Assembly (NCBI RefSeq): GCF_021043395.1
Contig: NZ_JAJNKE010000002.1
Location: 201,214 to 265,213, forward strand
DNA length: 64,000 nt
Direction of reading: 5' to 3'
Source of the DNA: Clostridium guangxiense
Lineage (GTDB): Bacteria; Bacillota; Clostridia; Clostridiales; Clostridiaceae
Of this stretch, positions 16,587 through 26,073 are shown one piece after another (positions within the stretch are counted from its first letter, which is position 1; every line of letters begins with the position of its first letter). The notes beneath the pieces were generated by a model. The model was not told where the DNA came from and did not search any database. It worked only from the letters and a program-made list of their open reading frames with translations. Made by a program: the position numbers and the translations under genes.

Positions 16587-17900
16587 ATGAATTACACAAC
16601 ACAAATGGATGCTGCCAGAAAAAATATAATTACGGAGGAAATGAAAGTTGTCTCTGAGAAAGAGCGCATGGACGTTGAAAAGCTGAAGAATCTTATTGCA
16701 AAAGGAAAAATCGTAATACCTGCCAATAAAAATCACAAATCTTTAAGCGCAGAAGGTGTTGGAGAAGGACTTAAGACTAAAATAAATGTAAACTTAGGTA
16801 TATCTAAAGATTGTGCAAATGTAGATATGGAACTTAAAAAGGTTAAAACAGCATTAAAAATGAAAGCTGAAGCTATTATGGATTTAAGTTCTTATGGAAA
16901 GACAGAAGAATTTAGAAAAAAACTTATAGAAATTTCTTCTGCAATGATAGGAACTGTTCCTATATATGATGCAGTAGGATTTTATGATAAAGAATTAAAA
17001 GATATAACAGCTGAGGAGTTTCTTAGAGTAGTTGAAAAACAGGCTGAAGATGGCGTTGATTTTATGACTATTCATGCAGGCATAAACAAAGAAACCGCTG
17101 AGGTTTTTAAAAGAAATAGTAGAGTTATGAATATAGTTTCAAGAGGCGGTTCACTATTATATGCCTGGATGGAGCTTAATAATAAGGAAAATCCATTCTA
17201 TGAATATTTTGATGAGGTTCTTGAAATATGTGCTAAATATGATGTTACTATAAGTCTTGGAGATGCTTGTAGACCCGGTTGTATAAAGGATTCCACTGAT
17301 CCGAGTCAAATTAAGGAACTTATTACACTTGGAGAACTTACTAAGAGAGCTTGGGAGAAAAATGTACAAGTTATGATTGAAGGACCTGGTCATATGGCTA
17401 TTAATGAAATAAAATCAAATATGATTATAGAGAAGAGATTGTGCCATGGAGCGCCTTTTTATGTTTTGGGACCTATTGTCACGGACATAGCTCCAGGTTA
17501 TGATCATATAACGAGTGCGATAGGGGGAGCAATTGCAGCTGCAAATGGTGCAGATTTTCTGTGCTATGTTACTCCAGCAGAGCATTTGAGGCTTCCTAAC
17601 TTAGATGACATGAAGGAAGGTATTATAGCAGCTAAAATAGCAGCGCATGCTGCTGACATTGCAAAGAACATTAATGGAGCAAGAGAGTGGGACGATAAGA
17701 TGGCAGAAGCAAGACAAAAGTTGGATTGGAATGCTACCTTTGAACTTTCAATAGATCCTGAAAAAGCTATAAGATATAGGAAGGAATCGACACCGGAAGA
17801 TCCTGATACATGCACCATGTGTGGAAAAATGTGTGCAGTTAGAAATATGAATAAAGTTATGAGTGGAAAAAATGTGAACATACTCAGAGATGATAACTAA
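16587..17900 (+). CDS. thiC: Phosphomethylpyrimidine synthase ThiC
   Basis: The 437-residue radical-SAM enzyme converts aminoimidazole ribotide to hydroxymethylpyrimidine phosphate in thiamine synthesis. It shows [13 protein letters not shown] [47 protein letters not shown] and a C-terminal cluster motif with C409, C412 and C416 (CTMCGKMC). The spacing is C-x2-C-x3-C, one residue shorter than the C-x2-C-x4-C of the E. coli enzyme. The length is that of the short anaerobe-type ThiC without the long N-terminal domain. ATG at 16587 has an AAGGAG site; an upstream GTG at 16545 is not favoured. Confidence 0.96.
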   Translation: MNYTTQMDAARKNIITEEMKVVSEKERMDVEKLKNLIAKGKIVIPANKNHKSLSAEGVGEGLKTKINVNLGISKDCANVDMELKKVKTALKMKAEAIMDLSSYGKTEEFRKKLIEISSAMIGTVPIYDAVGFYDKELKDITAEEFLRVVEKQAEDGVDFMTIHAGINKETAEVFKRNSRVMNIVSRGGSLLYAWMELNNKENPFYEYFDEVLEICAKYDVTISLGDACRPGCIKDSTDPSQIKELITLGELTKRAWEKNVQVMIEGPGHMAINEIKSNMIIEKRLCHGAPFYVLGPIVTDIAPGYDHITSAIGGAIAAANGADFLCYVTPAEHLRLPNLDDMKEGIIAAKIAAHAADIAKNINGAREWDDKMAEARQKLDWNATFELSIDPEKAIRYRKESTPEDPDTCTMCGKMCAVRNMNKVMSGKNVNILRDDN

Positions 17901-17931
17901 GAAAAATGCAAAGTAACAATGCTTCGTCACA

Positions 17932-18108
17932 TTAAAAAGAATCCATAAATCTAAGTGGTTATTTAAAAAAAGTGGTTGCTTTGAGTTCAAGAAGGATAAT
18001 GGGCAAGCCCAAGCCCCGTATATGTTTATACTCGCCTTTGGCTCAGACAGATTGAAATATCTAAGTATTTTATGATTTTTTTACCAAGATTTATTGGATT
18101 CTTTTTAA
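17932..18108. repeat. Imperfect foldback region after thiC with a GGATAATGGGC repeat inside
   Basis: TTAAAAAGAATCC-ATAAATCT (17932-17952) pairs with AGATTTATTGGATTC plus TTTTTAA (18087-18108). Between the arms lies AAGGATAATGGGCAAGCCC and CCCGTATATG (17992-18026), a divergent copy of the repeat found at 23306, 32437 and 43154. The rest of the 403-base gap to 18303 has only a short palindrome (about 18170-18182) and no gene. Confidence 0.55.
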
Positions 18109-18303
18109 ATTGCTCCTTCAGCACTATTACTTCGCTCCTACGGTAGTGCAAGGAAAAAATTCCTCCGTACCTACGGAGTTTTGGCGTGAATTTTTGTAAC
18201 CAATTGAATTTTAATAAAATTGATTTTTGCTTAAGTAGCCTTTATGATAAAATTACTAATAAACGTTGAGGGATTTATAATATTTTAATCATGAGGTGTA
18301 ATT

Positions 18304-19041
18304 ATGATAAATAAAGAAAAAATACTAGAAGAAGATTTGTACAAGCCTATCCATGATTTCTTTGAAAAACAGGGGTATACAGTAAGGGCTGAGGTTAAAG
18401 ACTGCGATGTTACGGCTATTAAAGATGATTTTCTTATTATAGTTGAACTGAAAAAGAATTTAACTGTAGAACTCTTGTCACAAGCAGTAAAAAGGCAGAA
18501 AATTTCCGAACTAGTTTATGTAGCTGTTCCAAAGCCAAAAAGGATGAAAGTAGATTCAAAATGGAAGGATATTTGTCATCTTATAAGGAGATTAGAACTT
18601 GGACTTATATTTGTGAATTTTAAGAGCAGCAAAACTTTTGTTGAAGTTGTCATAGAGCCAAAGGCATTTGATAGATCAAAAAGTGTTAATGCAAATAAGA
18701 AAAAGAGAGCAGGTCTTATAAAAGAAATTAAAGGCAGAAATAAGGATTTAAATGTTGGAGGAACAAGGGGCAAAAAGCTTGTAACTTCTTATAGAGAAAG
18801 TGCAATTGAAATTGCTTGCTGCCTTGATAAATTTGGTCCTCTTTCTCCAAAGAAGCTTCGCGAAATAGGAACAGATTGCAAAAAAACCGTATCCATTTTA
18901 TATAAGAATTATTATGGGTGGTTTGATAAAAAATCAAGAGGAGTTTATGAGTTAAATGAAGAAGGAAAAAAGAATCTTAAGGTGTATGAAGAACTAGCAA
19001 AGTACTACTATGAGAGAATTGATGAAATGAAAGTACACTAA
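18304..19041 (+). CDS. DUF2161-like protein with PD-(D/E)xK-type motif and C-terminal winged helix
   Basis: The 245-residue protein has an N-terminal domain with CDVTAIKDDFLIIVELKKN, where Asp35, Glu48 and Lys50 match the D...ExK core of PD-(D/E)xK nucleases. Residues 165-230 look like a winged-helix domain (ESAIEIACCLDKFGPLSPKKLREIG, WFDKKSRGVYELNEEG). The family is known from many clostridia without a proven role; DNA binding or cleavage is inference. It is a single gene with an AGGTG site. Confidence 0.7.
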   Translation: MINKEKILEEDLYKPIHDFFEKQGYTVRAEVKDCDVTAIKDDFLIIVELKKNLTVELLSQAVKRQKISELVYVAVPKPKRMKVDSKWKDICHLIRRLELGLIFVNFKSSKTFVEVVIEPKAFDRSKSVNANKKKRAGLIKEIKGRNKDLNVGGTRGKKLVTSYRESAIEIACCLDKFGPLSPKKLREIGTDCKKTVSILYKNYYGWFDKKSRGVYELNEEGKKNLKVYEELAKYYYERIDEMKVH

Positions 19042-19045
19042 ATAT

Positions 19046-19282
19046 AAAAATTGAGAACTAAATGCAGAGTAGAGAGTAAGGAGTAGAGTGAATGATGATT
19101 TTCTGCTTTCGCAGAAAATCTAAAACTTATTGCTGATGCCATTTCAAAATAATCCCATGTTATGTTCGTTCAGCTAACTGAACATTATACTGAGTTTTTA
19201 TATAATTTTAGATTTATCTGACGAGAGTAAGATAAATCATCCTCCACTCTCTACTCTTGTTTTTAGTTCGCATTATTTTTAA
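19046..19282. repeat. Foldback repeat, type 1, full copy
   Basis: The ends AAAATTGAGAACTAA and TTAGTTCGCATTATTTTT pair, then GCAGAGTAGAGAG pairs with CTCTCTACTCT. Inside are the cassettes ATGATTTTCTGC...GCAGAAAATC and ATGTTCGTTCAGCTAACTGAACAT. It separates the convergent DUF2161 and adenylyltransferase genes, so it may also stop transcription from both sides. Confidence 0.75.
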
Positions 19283-19299
19283 ACTGGAAAAGTTGTTTG

Positions 19300-20172
19300 T
19301 TAGTATATTTCTTTAGCATTCTTTGGCAACTTATGAATATCTTTTAAAAACTTTAAACTGTTATTTGCTTCAACTTCATTATATTTAACATTCATGCTGC
19401 AAGATACATCCTTAGCAATTTCGTTGAATAAGTCACACATAACAAAAACTGCTTTCCATATATCTTTTACATTTCCAGCTGGATAGGTTTTTAAAAATGC
19501 ATCCCATTTATCGACTTCTAACCACCTGTACATGTATTTTCCTGATTTTCCAATACTAACGGAAAAATTTGTTTTGAAGCCTATGCTCCATTCCAGGAGG
19601 CATACCAATTGAGGACGAACACAGTAATTTATCATATCCATTACATATGGTATTTCTTCTCTCCATAATCCTTTTGCGACATTATTTAAGCACCACCAAT
19701 ATTCATTACAGGTATCAAGAAATTGATGCTCTGTTGGTCTTTTGACCCAATGAGTTTCATCAGTCTCTTCTGGAATATTAGGTAGACAGTTATCTTTATC
19801 AAGTAATATTCTGCAAAGCTTGTCTTCTTTAATTTCTTTTAAAGCATGTGATAATACACATACATGCAAATCTAAGCGATTTCCATCAGCAAATTGCATA
19901 AGCCATCCATAACAATCATCCATGTCATGCTCATAGTAACAATTTTCATCAGGATATTGCATATATAGTCGCTTTCCAAATTGATCAATCCAGTTCTTTT
20001 GCTCACGAAAGGATTTTGTTTCGCTGACAACATATACAATATCATAATCCTGAAAAATATCTTTTATAGCATTTGGATTTGTTCTTGAGCCTTCTATAAA
20101 AACTGCACGAATTCTTTCATCATTCTTTGCTGCATTTAATATTAAGTTAAACATTTCTTGTTCTGTGCGCAT
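19300..20172 (-). CDS. ANT(6)-like aminoglycoside 6-adenylyltransferase
   Basis: The 290-residue protein matches the AadK/ANT(6) streptomycin adenylyltransferase family (PF04439) over its length. It has the nucleotidyltransferase core AVFIEGSRTNPNA...FQDYDIVYVV with Asp42 and Asp44, then MQFADGNRLDLHVCV and YWWCLNNVAKGLWREEIPY. Such enzymes add AMP to streptomycin; chromosomal copies in Firmicutes may give low-level or no resistance. It is bounded by foldback repeats on both sides. Confidence 0.85.
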   Translation of the reverse strand: MRTEQEMFNLILNAAKNDERIRAVFIEGSRTNPNAIKDIFQDYDIVYVVSETKSFREQKNWIDQFGKRLYMQYPDENCYYEHDMDDCYGWLMQFADGNRLDLHVCVLSHALKEIKEDKLCRILLDKDNCLPNIPEETDETHWVKRPTEHQFLDTCNEYWWCLNNVAKGLWREEIPYVMDMINYCVRPQLVCLLEWSIGFKTNFSVSIGKSGKYMYRWLEVDKWDAFLKTYPAGNVKDIWKAVFVMCDLFNEIAKDVSCSMNVKYNEVEANNSLKFLKDIHKLPKNAKEIY

Positions 20173-20228
20173 TTAAACATCCCCAATCTAAATTGGTTTT
20201 CTATTAAAGATAAACAGTCTGAAGATTT

Positions 20229-20480
20229 AAATTTATACTAACAAACTGGAAGTTGATTCAGAGCACAGAGTACAAAGTGCAGAGTACAGTGAAGGTGGAT
20301 TTACCTTTCGTTTCTCTCAGGTAAATCTTAGAACTTAATAGTGTCAGCTACGCTGAGCACTATATTTTAAGCACTTTGCGTGCATTAAGTTTAAGATTTT
20401 TTGTAGCGACAGCGGAGAAAAATCATCCTTCACTGTACTCTGTCCTCTGTACTTTGTACTCTGAGTTAAATTCCAGTTTA
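20229..20480 (-). repeat. Foldback repeat, type 2, full copy A
   Basis: This 252-base element is almost identical to the reverse complement of copy B at 35444-35695; I count about two differences in the core plus a few at the edge. Arms are made of CAGAGTACAAAGTGCAGAG-type words pairing with CTGTACTCTGTCCTCTGTAC. The inner cassettes are TTTCGTTTCTCTCAGGTAAATC, TGTCAGCTACGCTGA and TGTAGCGACAGCGGA. The ends carry AAACTGGAAGTTGATTC and TTAAATTCCAGTTT. Confidence 0.88.
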
Positions 20481-20515
20481 TCAGGATGAATTTTGTTTAA
20501 TACTTTTCAATATTG

Positions 20516-22414
20516 TTACTTCTGATTTTTGATCTTTTCTGCTAATTCATTTAGGTATTCCCATCTGTCATACAAATTTTGAAGCTTATCTTCTTGATCT
20601 TTTTTCTTGGATAAAAATTCCTGTAAAGCCACATAATTGCTTCCAGCTGAAGCTATGTTATCTTCAAGCTCAGCAAGTTCAGTTTCTGCAGTTTCGATTA
20701 ACCCATCTATTTCGTCGTATTCTCTTTGCTCTTTATAGGAAAATTTAAGCTTGTGATTTTTAGCTTTTTCTTCTTTAGGTTTATTTTGTTTTAATTTTTC
20801 TGTTTTAGGTTCTTCATCTAAAATTGCTTTTTCAAGGTATTCGGAGTAATTTCCAGTATTGTACTCTATTTTTCCGTTACCTTTGAAGATGATAAGTTTA
20901 TTTACAACCTTATCAAGAAAATATCTATCATGAGAAACTGTTATTACTGTACCAGAAAAACCGTAAAGATAATCTTCAAGTATTGTAAGAGTTTCAATAT
21001 CAAGGTCATTTGTAGGTTCATCCAGTATAAGAACATTAGGAGCTTCCATAAGTATTCTTAAAAGATAGAGTCTTCTTTTTTCACCGCCAGAAAGCTTTGA
21101 GATAGGAGTCCATTGCATTTCTCCTGAGAAAAGAAAGTTTTCTAGCATTTTGGAAGCACTTATAAGTTCACCACTTTCATCTTTTATGAATTCGGCACCT
21201 TCACGTACATATTCAATTACTCTTAAGGATTCATCCATATCTTTAGATTCTTGAGAAAAATATCCTATTTTAACTGTTGAACCAACATCTACAATGCCAT
21301 TATCAGGAAGAATGCTACCTGTTATTATATTTAGAAGTGTAGATTTTCCTATGCCATTTGGACCAACTATACCTACAGCATCATGTTTAGAAAAAATAAA
21401 ACTAAAATCATCTATTAATTTTTTAGCGCCAAAGCTTTTTCTTATATCTTTTAGTTCAATCACTTTTTTACCAAGCCTTGAGCTTTGCGCAGAAATTTCA
21501 ATTTTGGATTGTATGTCTATAGCTTCTTTATCATTTAAATCGTTAAATCTCTGTATTCTTGCTTTTTGTTTTGTACTCCTTGCTTTAGCTCCTCTTTTTA
21601 TCCACGCAAGTTCTCTTCTTAAAAGATTTTCTCTTTTTTCTTCTGAGGATTTTTCCATTTCTTCTCTTTCAAGTTTTTGGCTTAAAAAGTCGCTATAATT
21701 TCCTGTGTAAGTGTATATTTTACCATTGTGAAGTTCAAACATGTTGTTTGTGATTCTGTCAAGAAAATATCTATCGTGAGTTATCATAAATACTGCACCT
21801 TTTTTTTGAGTTAGGTATTTTTCAAGCCACAAAATTGTTTCACTGTCGAGATGGTTGGTTGGTTCGTCTAAAATCAAAAGATTAGAGGGAGTTATAAGAG
21901 CACTTGCTAGAGCAATTCTCTTTTTTTGTCCACCAGATAGATTTCTTATCTTTTCTTCAAAATTTTTAATTCCAAGCTTTGTAAGTATGGTTTTTGCTTC
22001 ACTTTCCATATCCCATAAGTTTAAAGCGTCTAATTCTTGGGTCAAATCAACAATAAGTTTTTGAGTTCTTCTATCCTGTTGGTGAATTTCTGCATCTTGA
22101 ACTGCTTTTTCATAAGCTTTTAAAGTTGTTACTTCTTTTGAGTTACCTTTAAAAATTTGTTCCATAACTGTTGAGTCATCGTCAAAATATGTATTTTGTG
22201 AAAGATAGCTTATTGAAAGTTCATTTGAAGTTGTTATACTGCCAGAATCATAGTCTGTAAGTCCACAGATTATTTTAAGGAGAGTTGATTTACCAGTCCC
22301 ATTTATTCCAATTAAACCTATTTTTTCACCTGAATTTATAGTAAAAGTTATATCGTTTAGAATAGTTTTTTCACCATAACTTTTTGATATATTATTAAGA
22401 GTTATTAAATTCAT
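20516..22414 (-). CDS. ABC-F ATPase, Uup-like
   Basis: The 632-residue protein has two ABC domains and no membrane segments. Walker A motifs are GINGTGKST (about 36) and GPNGIGKST (about 350), the signatures LSGGQKKRIAL and LSGGEKRRLYL, with a linker near 245-300. The end carries a Lys-rich stretch and a coiled coil (about 560-630), the mark of Uup, which binds DNA or ribosomes and affects replication-linked events and translation. The ATG follows AAAGGAT. The AraC regulator gene lies 15 bases upstream on the same strand, so they may share a transcript. Confidence 0.88.
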   Translation of the reverse strand: MNLITLNNISKSYGEKTILNDITFTINSGEKIGLIGINGTGKSTLLKIICGLTDYDSGSITTSNELSISYLSQNTYFDDDSTVMEQIFKGNSKEVTTLKAYEKAVQDAEIHQQDRRTQKLIVDLTQELDALNLWDMESEAKTILTKLGIKNFEEKIRNLSGGQKKRIALASALITPSNLLILDEPTNHLDSETILWLEKYLTQKKGAVFMITHDRYFLDRITNNMFELHNGKIYTYTGNYSDFLSQKLEREEMEKSSEEKRENLLRRELAWIKRGAKARSTKQKARIQRFNDLNDKEAIDIQSKIEISAQSSRLGKKVIELKDIRKSFGAKKLIDDFSFIFSKHDAVGIVGPNGIGKSTLLNIITGSILPDNGIVDVGSTVKIGYFSQESKDMDESLRVIEYVREGAEFIKDESGELISASKMLENFLFSGEMQWTPISKLSGGEKRRLYLLRILMEAPNVLILDEPTNDLDIETLTILEDYLYGFSGTVITVSHDRYFLDKVVNKLIIFKGNGKIEYNTGNYSEYLEKAILDEEPKTEKLKQNKPKEEKAKNHKLKFSYKEQREYDEIDGLIETAETELAELEDNIASAGSNYVALQEFLSKKKDQEDKLQNLYDRWEYLNELAEKIKNQK

Positions 22415-22429
22415 AAGACAATTATCCTT

Positions 22430-23248
22430 TCATATTTGTTTCCTAAATTCACTAGGAGATATACCAATATTTTTCTTGAATATTTTAGAAAACAAAAGTA
22501 CATCTCTATAACCCACAGAACGTGCTACATGACCAATAGTAAAACATGGATTTTTAAGAAGTTCGGAGGCTTTTTCCATTCTCAAGTTTATTAAAAATTG
22601 CTGCGGAGAAGTATGCAAGTATTTTTTAAAAAGTCTAAAAAGATACGCCCTTGTAATGTTAACATATTTAGCTATATCGCATACTTTTATATCATTACTA
22701 TAATTATTGCATATATATGCGGCAGCATCATTTACGTATTTTTCTGCAATATTGTTTTGAGTATTTCTTTTATCTATACCAATACTTTTAATTAAAAGGT
22801 AAATGAATTTATATAAATAAGATTGAAGAATTATATCCCTACCATCTTGTTCATAGGAGTAAGATAACATTTCACTTAGGCATTGTTCAAGTCCATTACT
22901 TTTTTTACAGTCAAAAATAGGACAAGTGTTTTCTTCGTATATTTGAGACACATAGTGCTTTGCTCTTATACCATTAAAACCAATCCAAAAATATTCCCAT
23001 GGATCATCCTTATCAGCTTCATAGTAAGATAGAGTTTTTGGTTCTATAATAAAGGTCTCACCGGCATTTACTTCATATACTTTTTCTGCTGTTTTTAGAA
23101 TTCCTTTTCCTCTTATGACATAGTGTATTAAATAGTAATCTCTTATCCCGGGTCCCCAGTAATGTTTACTATAGCATGCCTGATGACCATAGCATGTTAC
23201 GTTAAGGTCTGTGTTAACATATTTTGAAGTGGTGTATTCTACGAACAT
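22430..23248 (-). CDS. AraC-family regulator of the alpha-galactosidase gene
   Basis: The 272-residue protein has an N-terminal cupin sugar-sensing domain (GHQACYSKHYWGPGIRDYYLIHYVIRGKG; FIIEPKTLSYYEADKDDPWEYFWIGF) and a C-terminal pair of helix-turn-helix motifs (VCDIAKYVNITRAYLFRLFKKYLHTSPQQFLINLRMEKA; FTIGHVARSVGYRDVLLFSKIFKKNIGISPSEFRKQ). It resembles MsmR/RafR activators of alpha-galactoside genes. ATG at 23248 is chosen for its AGAGGTGA site; GTG at 23260 overlaps that site. It is divergent from the GH36 gene it probably controls. Confidence 0.88.
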   Translation of the reverse strand: MFVEYTTSKYVNTDLNVTCYGHQACYSKHYWGPGIRDYYLIHYVIRGKGILKTAEKVYEVNAGETFIIEPKTLSYYEADKDDPWEYFWIGFNGIRAKHYVSQIYEENTCPIFDCKKSNGLEQCLSEMLSYSYEQDGRDIILQSYLYKFIYLLIKSIGIDKRNTQNNIAEKYVNDAAAYICNNYSNDIKVCDIAKYVNITRAYLFRLFKKYLHTSPQQFLINLRMEKASELLKNPCFTIGHVARSVGYRDVLLFSKIFKKNIGISPSEFRKQI

Positions 23249-23305
23249 TTTAAAAATCACCTCTATGTGTATTATAAATAAAAAGTGAATAGTATCTTGT
23301 TAAAT

Positions 23306-23471
23306 AAGGATAATGGGCTTCGCCCAAACCTCGCGTATTATAAAAAGTGCATATAATTATGTTTAAGAAGGATAATGGGCTTTGCCCAAACCTCGCGTAT
23401 TATAAAAAGTGCATATAATTATGTTTAAGAAGGATAATGGGCTTCGCCCAAACCTCGCGTATGTTTACTTT
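23306..23471. repeat. Tandem array of a 62-bp repeat
   Basis: AAGGATAATGGGCTTCGCCC begins at 23306, 23368 and 23430, giving two whole 62-base units and a third partial unit. Each unit has the GGGC-TT(C/T)-GCCC mini-palindrome followed by AAACCTCGCGTAT and an AT-rich spacer. It lies between the AraC gene and the alpha-galactosidase gene. Single copies of the first 35 bases are elsewhere in the window. It is not a CRISPR: spacers are identical. Confidence 0.9.
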
Positions 23472-23571
23472 CAAGATAGCAACATTGTAATATCATTAGT
23501 ATACATTATTCCATATTATAAAACTAGCAAAAGTTATAAAATGAAAACATAAAATTAAGGAGATGATTTTA

Positions 23572-25755
23572 ATGCTAATAAGTTACAGTGAAGAAGAAAA
23601 AATATTTCATTTAAAAGCTGCAGATATGAGTTATATAATTCAAATATGTGATGATGGGAAAATTGCCCATGCCTATTGGGGGAGGACAATAAAGAACATA
23701 AATTTTAGAAATAAATCAATAATATCCACCTTGAATTATGACCCAAAGGTTACAAGCTTTAATATGGATGTATTACCTCAGGAATATCCAGCTTATGGAA
23801 CTGGTGATTTTAGAAGCCCAGCTTATCATGTACAACTTGAGAATGGAAGCACAATAAGCAACTTAGTATATAATTCATATAAAATATACGGTGGAAAACC
23901 AAAGCTTGAAGGGTTACCAGCTACATATGTTGAAAATGATGATGAAGCTGATACTCTTGAAATTACAATGATTGACAAGCTCACAGGGCTAAACGTAGTA
24001 CTTACTTATACGGTTTTTAAAAATTATAATGTTATTACAAGATCAACAAAATTTATAAATTACGGAAGAGAAAAGTTAAAGTTATTAAAGGTAATGAGTG
24101 CAAGTGTTGATTTTGACAGCTCAAATTATGATATGCTACAGCTTTCTGGTTCTTGGGCTAGAGAAAAAAGTATTTATAGACATGCTCTTGTTCCTGGTAT
24201 TCAAGCAGTTGATAGTGCAAGAGGTTTTAGCAGTGCTCAACAAAATCCTTTTATTGCATTATTAAGCAAAAATACGGATGAAATTAACGGAGAAGTTTTT
24301 GGTTTTAGCCTTGTTTATAGTGGAAATTTTTTAGCAGAAGTTTATGTTGACCAATTTTTAAAAGCAAGAGTAAATATAGGTATAAACCCGTTTGATTTTT
24401 CATGGGTAATGACCCCAGGGGAAAGTTTTAGAACACCAGAAGTTGTAATGGTTTACTCAAAAAATGGGCTTGGAGATATGTCAAGGACTTATCATAAACT
24501 TTATAGAAATAGACTTTGTAGGGGACTTTATAGAGATAAAGAAAGACCAATACTTATAAATAACTGGGAGGCAACATATTTTAATTTTACTGAGGAAAAA
24601 ATAAAGGATATAGCAAAAGCTGGAAGCGAACTTGGCATAGAACTATTTGTGCTAGATGACGGATGGTTTGGAAAGAGAAATTCAGATAACTGTTCGTTAG
24701 GTGATTGGGTTGAAGATAGAAATAAACTTCCAAATGGGCTTCATAAGCTTGTGAAAGATGTAAATGACATGGGACTAGCTTTTGGAATATGGTTTGAACC
24801 TGAGATGGTTTCACCTGATAGTGATTTATATAGAAAACATCAAGATTGGTGTCTTCATGTTTCTGATAGGGAAAGATCCAGTGGCAAGCATCAAAGGAAT
24901 CAGCTTGTTCTCGATTTGTCAAGAAAGGATGTATGCGACGAAATAGTAAGATTTATGTCTGAGATACTTAAGAATGCCAATATATCATATGTAAAATGGG
25001 ACATGAATAGGCCATATACTGAAATAGGTTCTGAAAAGCTGTCATCTGAACATCAAAGGGAAACGGCACATAGATACGTACTTGGACTATACAGGGTTAT
25101 GGATGAAATAACTTCTAGATTTCCAAATGTTCTTTTTGAGAGCTGTGCATCTGGTGGTGGGAGGTTTGATCCAGGAATTTTATATTACATGTCTCAAACT
25201 TGGACAAGTGATTGTACAGACGCTGTTGAAAGACTTAAAATTCAGTATGGAACAAGTGTAGTTTATCCTAACATTTCAATGGGGGCACATGTGTCAGCAT
25301 GCCCAAATCATCAGATTGGAAGAATAACAGACATGGAGACTAGAGGAAATGTAGCCATGGCAGGTAATTTTGGATATGAACTAGATCTTACAAAGCTCAC
25401 GGAAGAAGAAAAAATTATTGTTAAAAAACAGGTGGAAATTTATAAAGAAATAAGACATATCATTCAGTTTGGTGACTTTTATAGAATATTGAGTCCTTTT
25501 GAAGGAAATGAAACTTCATGGATATCTGTTACGGAGGATAAAAAGGAAGCTGTAGTATCATATTTTAAAGTTCTTGCGGAGCCTAATATTCTTCCAATTA
25601 GAATTAAGCTTCAAGGTTTGGATCCAAGCACTATGTATGAAATAATTGGCGAAGATATGATTTGCAGTGGAGATGAGCTTATGTATATTGGAATTGAAGT
25701 GCCAAGGGAAACAAAAGATTTTTCGAGTATTATGTGGAGGCTTAAAGAGGTATAG
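23572..25755 (+). CDS. GH36 alpha-galactosidase
   Basis: The 727-residue enzyme removes alpha-galactose from melibiose, raffinose and similar sugars. The catalytic barrel has LFVLDDGWFGKRN, GIWFEPEMVSPDSDLY, VKWDMNRP with nucleophile Asp477, and SCASGGGRFDPGILYYMSQTWTSDCTDA with acid/base Asp547; these positions match the Geobacillus AgaA enzyme closely. There is no signal peptide, so it acts in the cytoplasm. ATG at 23572 has AAGGAG nine bases upstream; the ATG at 23563 touches that site. It is divergent from its likely AraC regulator. No transporter gene is adjacent. Confidence 0.95.
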   Translation: MLISYSEEEKIFHLKAADMSYIIQICDDGKIAHAYWGRTIKNINFRNKSIISTLNYDPKVTSFNMDVLPQEYPAYGTGDFRSPAYHVQLENGSTISNLVYNSYKIYGGKPKLEGLPATYVENDDEADTLEITMIDKLTGLNVVLTYTVFKNYNVITRSTKFINYGREKLKLLKVMSASVDFDSSNYDMLQLSGSWAREKSIYRHALVPGIQAVDSARGFSSAQQNPFIALLSKNTDEINGEVFGFSLVYSGNFLAEVYVDQFLKARVNIGINPFDFSWVMTPGESFRTPEVVMVYSKNGLGDMSRTYHKLYRNRLCRGLYRDKERPILINNWEATYFNFTEEKIKDIAKAGSELGIELFVLDDGWFGKRNSDNCSLGDWVEDRNKLPNGLHKLVKDVNDMGLAFGIWFEPEMVSPDSDLYRKHQDWCLHVSDRERSSGKHQRNQLVLDLSRKDVCDEIVRFMSEILKNANISYVKWDMNRPYTEIGSEKLSSEHQRETAHRYVLGLYRVMDEITSRFPNVLFESCASGGGRFDPGILYYMSQTWTSDCTDAVERLKIQYGTSVVYPNISMGAHVSACPNHQIGRITDMETRGNVAMAGNFGYELDLTKLTEEEKIIVKKQVEIYKEIRHIIQFGDFYRILSPFEGNETSWISVTEDKKEAVVSYFKVLAEPNILPIRIKLQGLDPSTMYEIIGEDMICSGDELMYIGIEVPRETKDFSSIMWRLKEV

Positions 25756-25893
25756 AAATATTACCTGAAAGCCTAAGAATGCAATGCTAAAATTATCCTT
25801 CATTGTGCATTGTGAACTGATTATTATAAGTTAAATGCTACTAAAACAACTTTTTGTTAATTTTAATGCTTCAAGTAGTATATCTACAGGAGC

Positions 25894-25982
25894 ATGTGAA
25901 AAATATAGGTATTCTTTTTTACGAGCCGCTCATAAGGCTTTATGTGCAGTATAGTAAAACCTATAGAATACCTTTTTCACAT
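25894..25982. other. Long imperfect hairpin upstream of the SpoU methyltransferase gene
   Basis: ATGTGAAAAA pairs with TTTTTCACAT, AGGTATTC with GAATACCT and AGCC with GGCT as nested helices over 89 bases. It lies about 90 bases before the methyltransferase start. There is no terminator-like T-run. A solo repeat arm (TCCTTCATTGTGCATTGTG, 25795-25813) lies upstream of it. Confidence 0.5.
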
Positions 25983-26073
25983 CTTCCTACATATGACGTT
26001 TGAAATGCATAAGAAATAGTATTATAATAAAAAAGTGCTTTTGCTTAAAATAAATGTAGTAGGAGATTTAGAT

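Noticed and set aside
20229..20480. Possible insertion sequence or integron attC-type site
   Set aside because: There is no transposase or integrase gene within or near any copy, and the 252 bases have no open frame of useful length.
23306..23471. Possible CRISPR array
   Set aside because: The units are continuous 62-base tandem copies whose spacer parts are the same; there are no cas genes.
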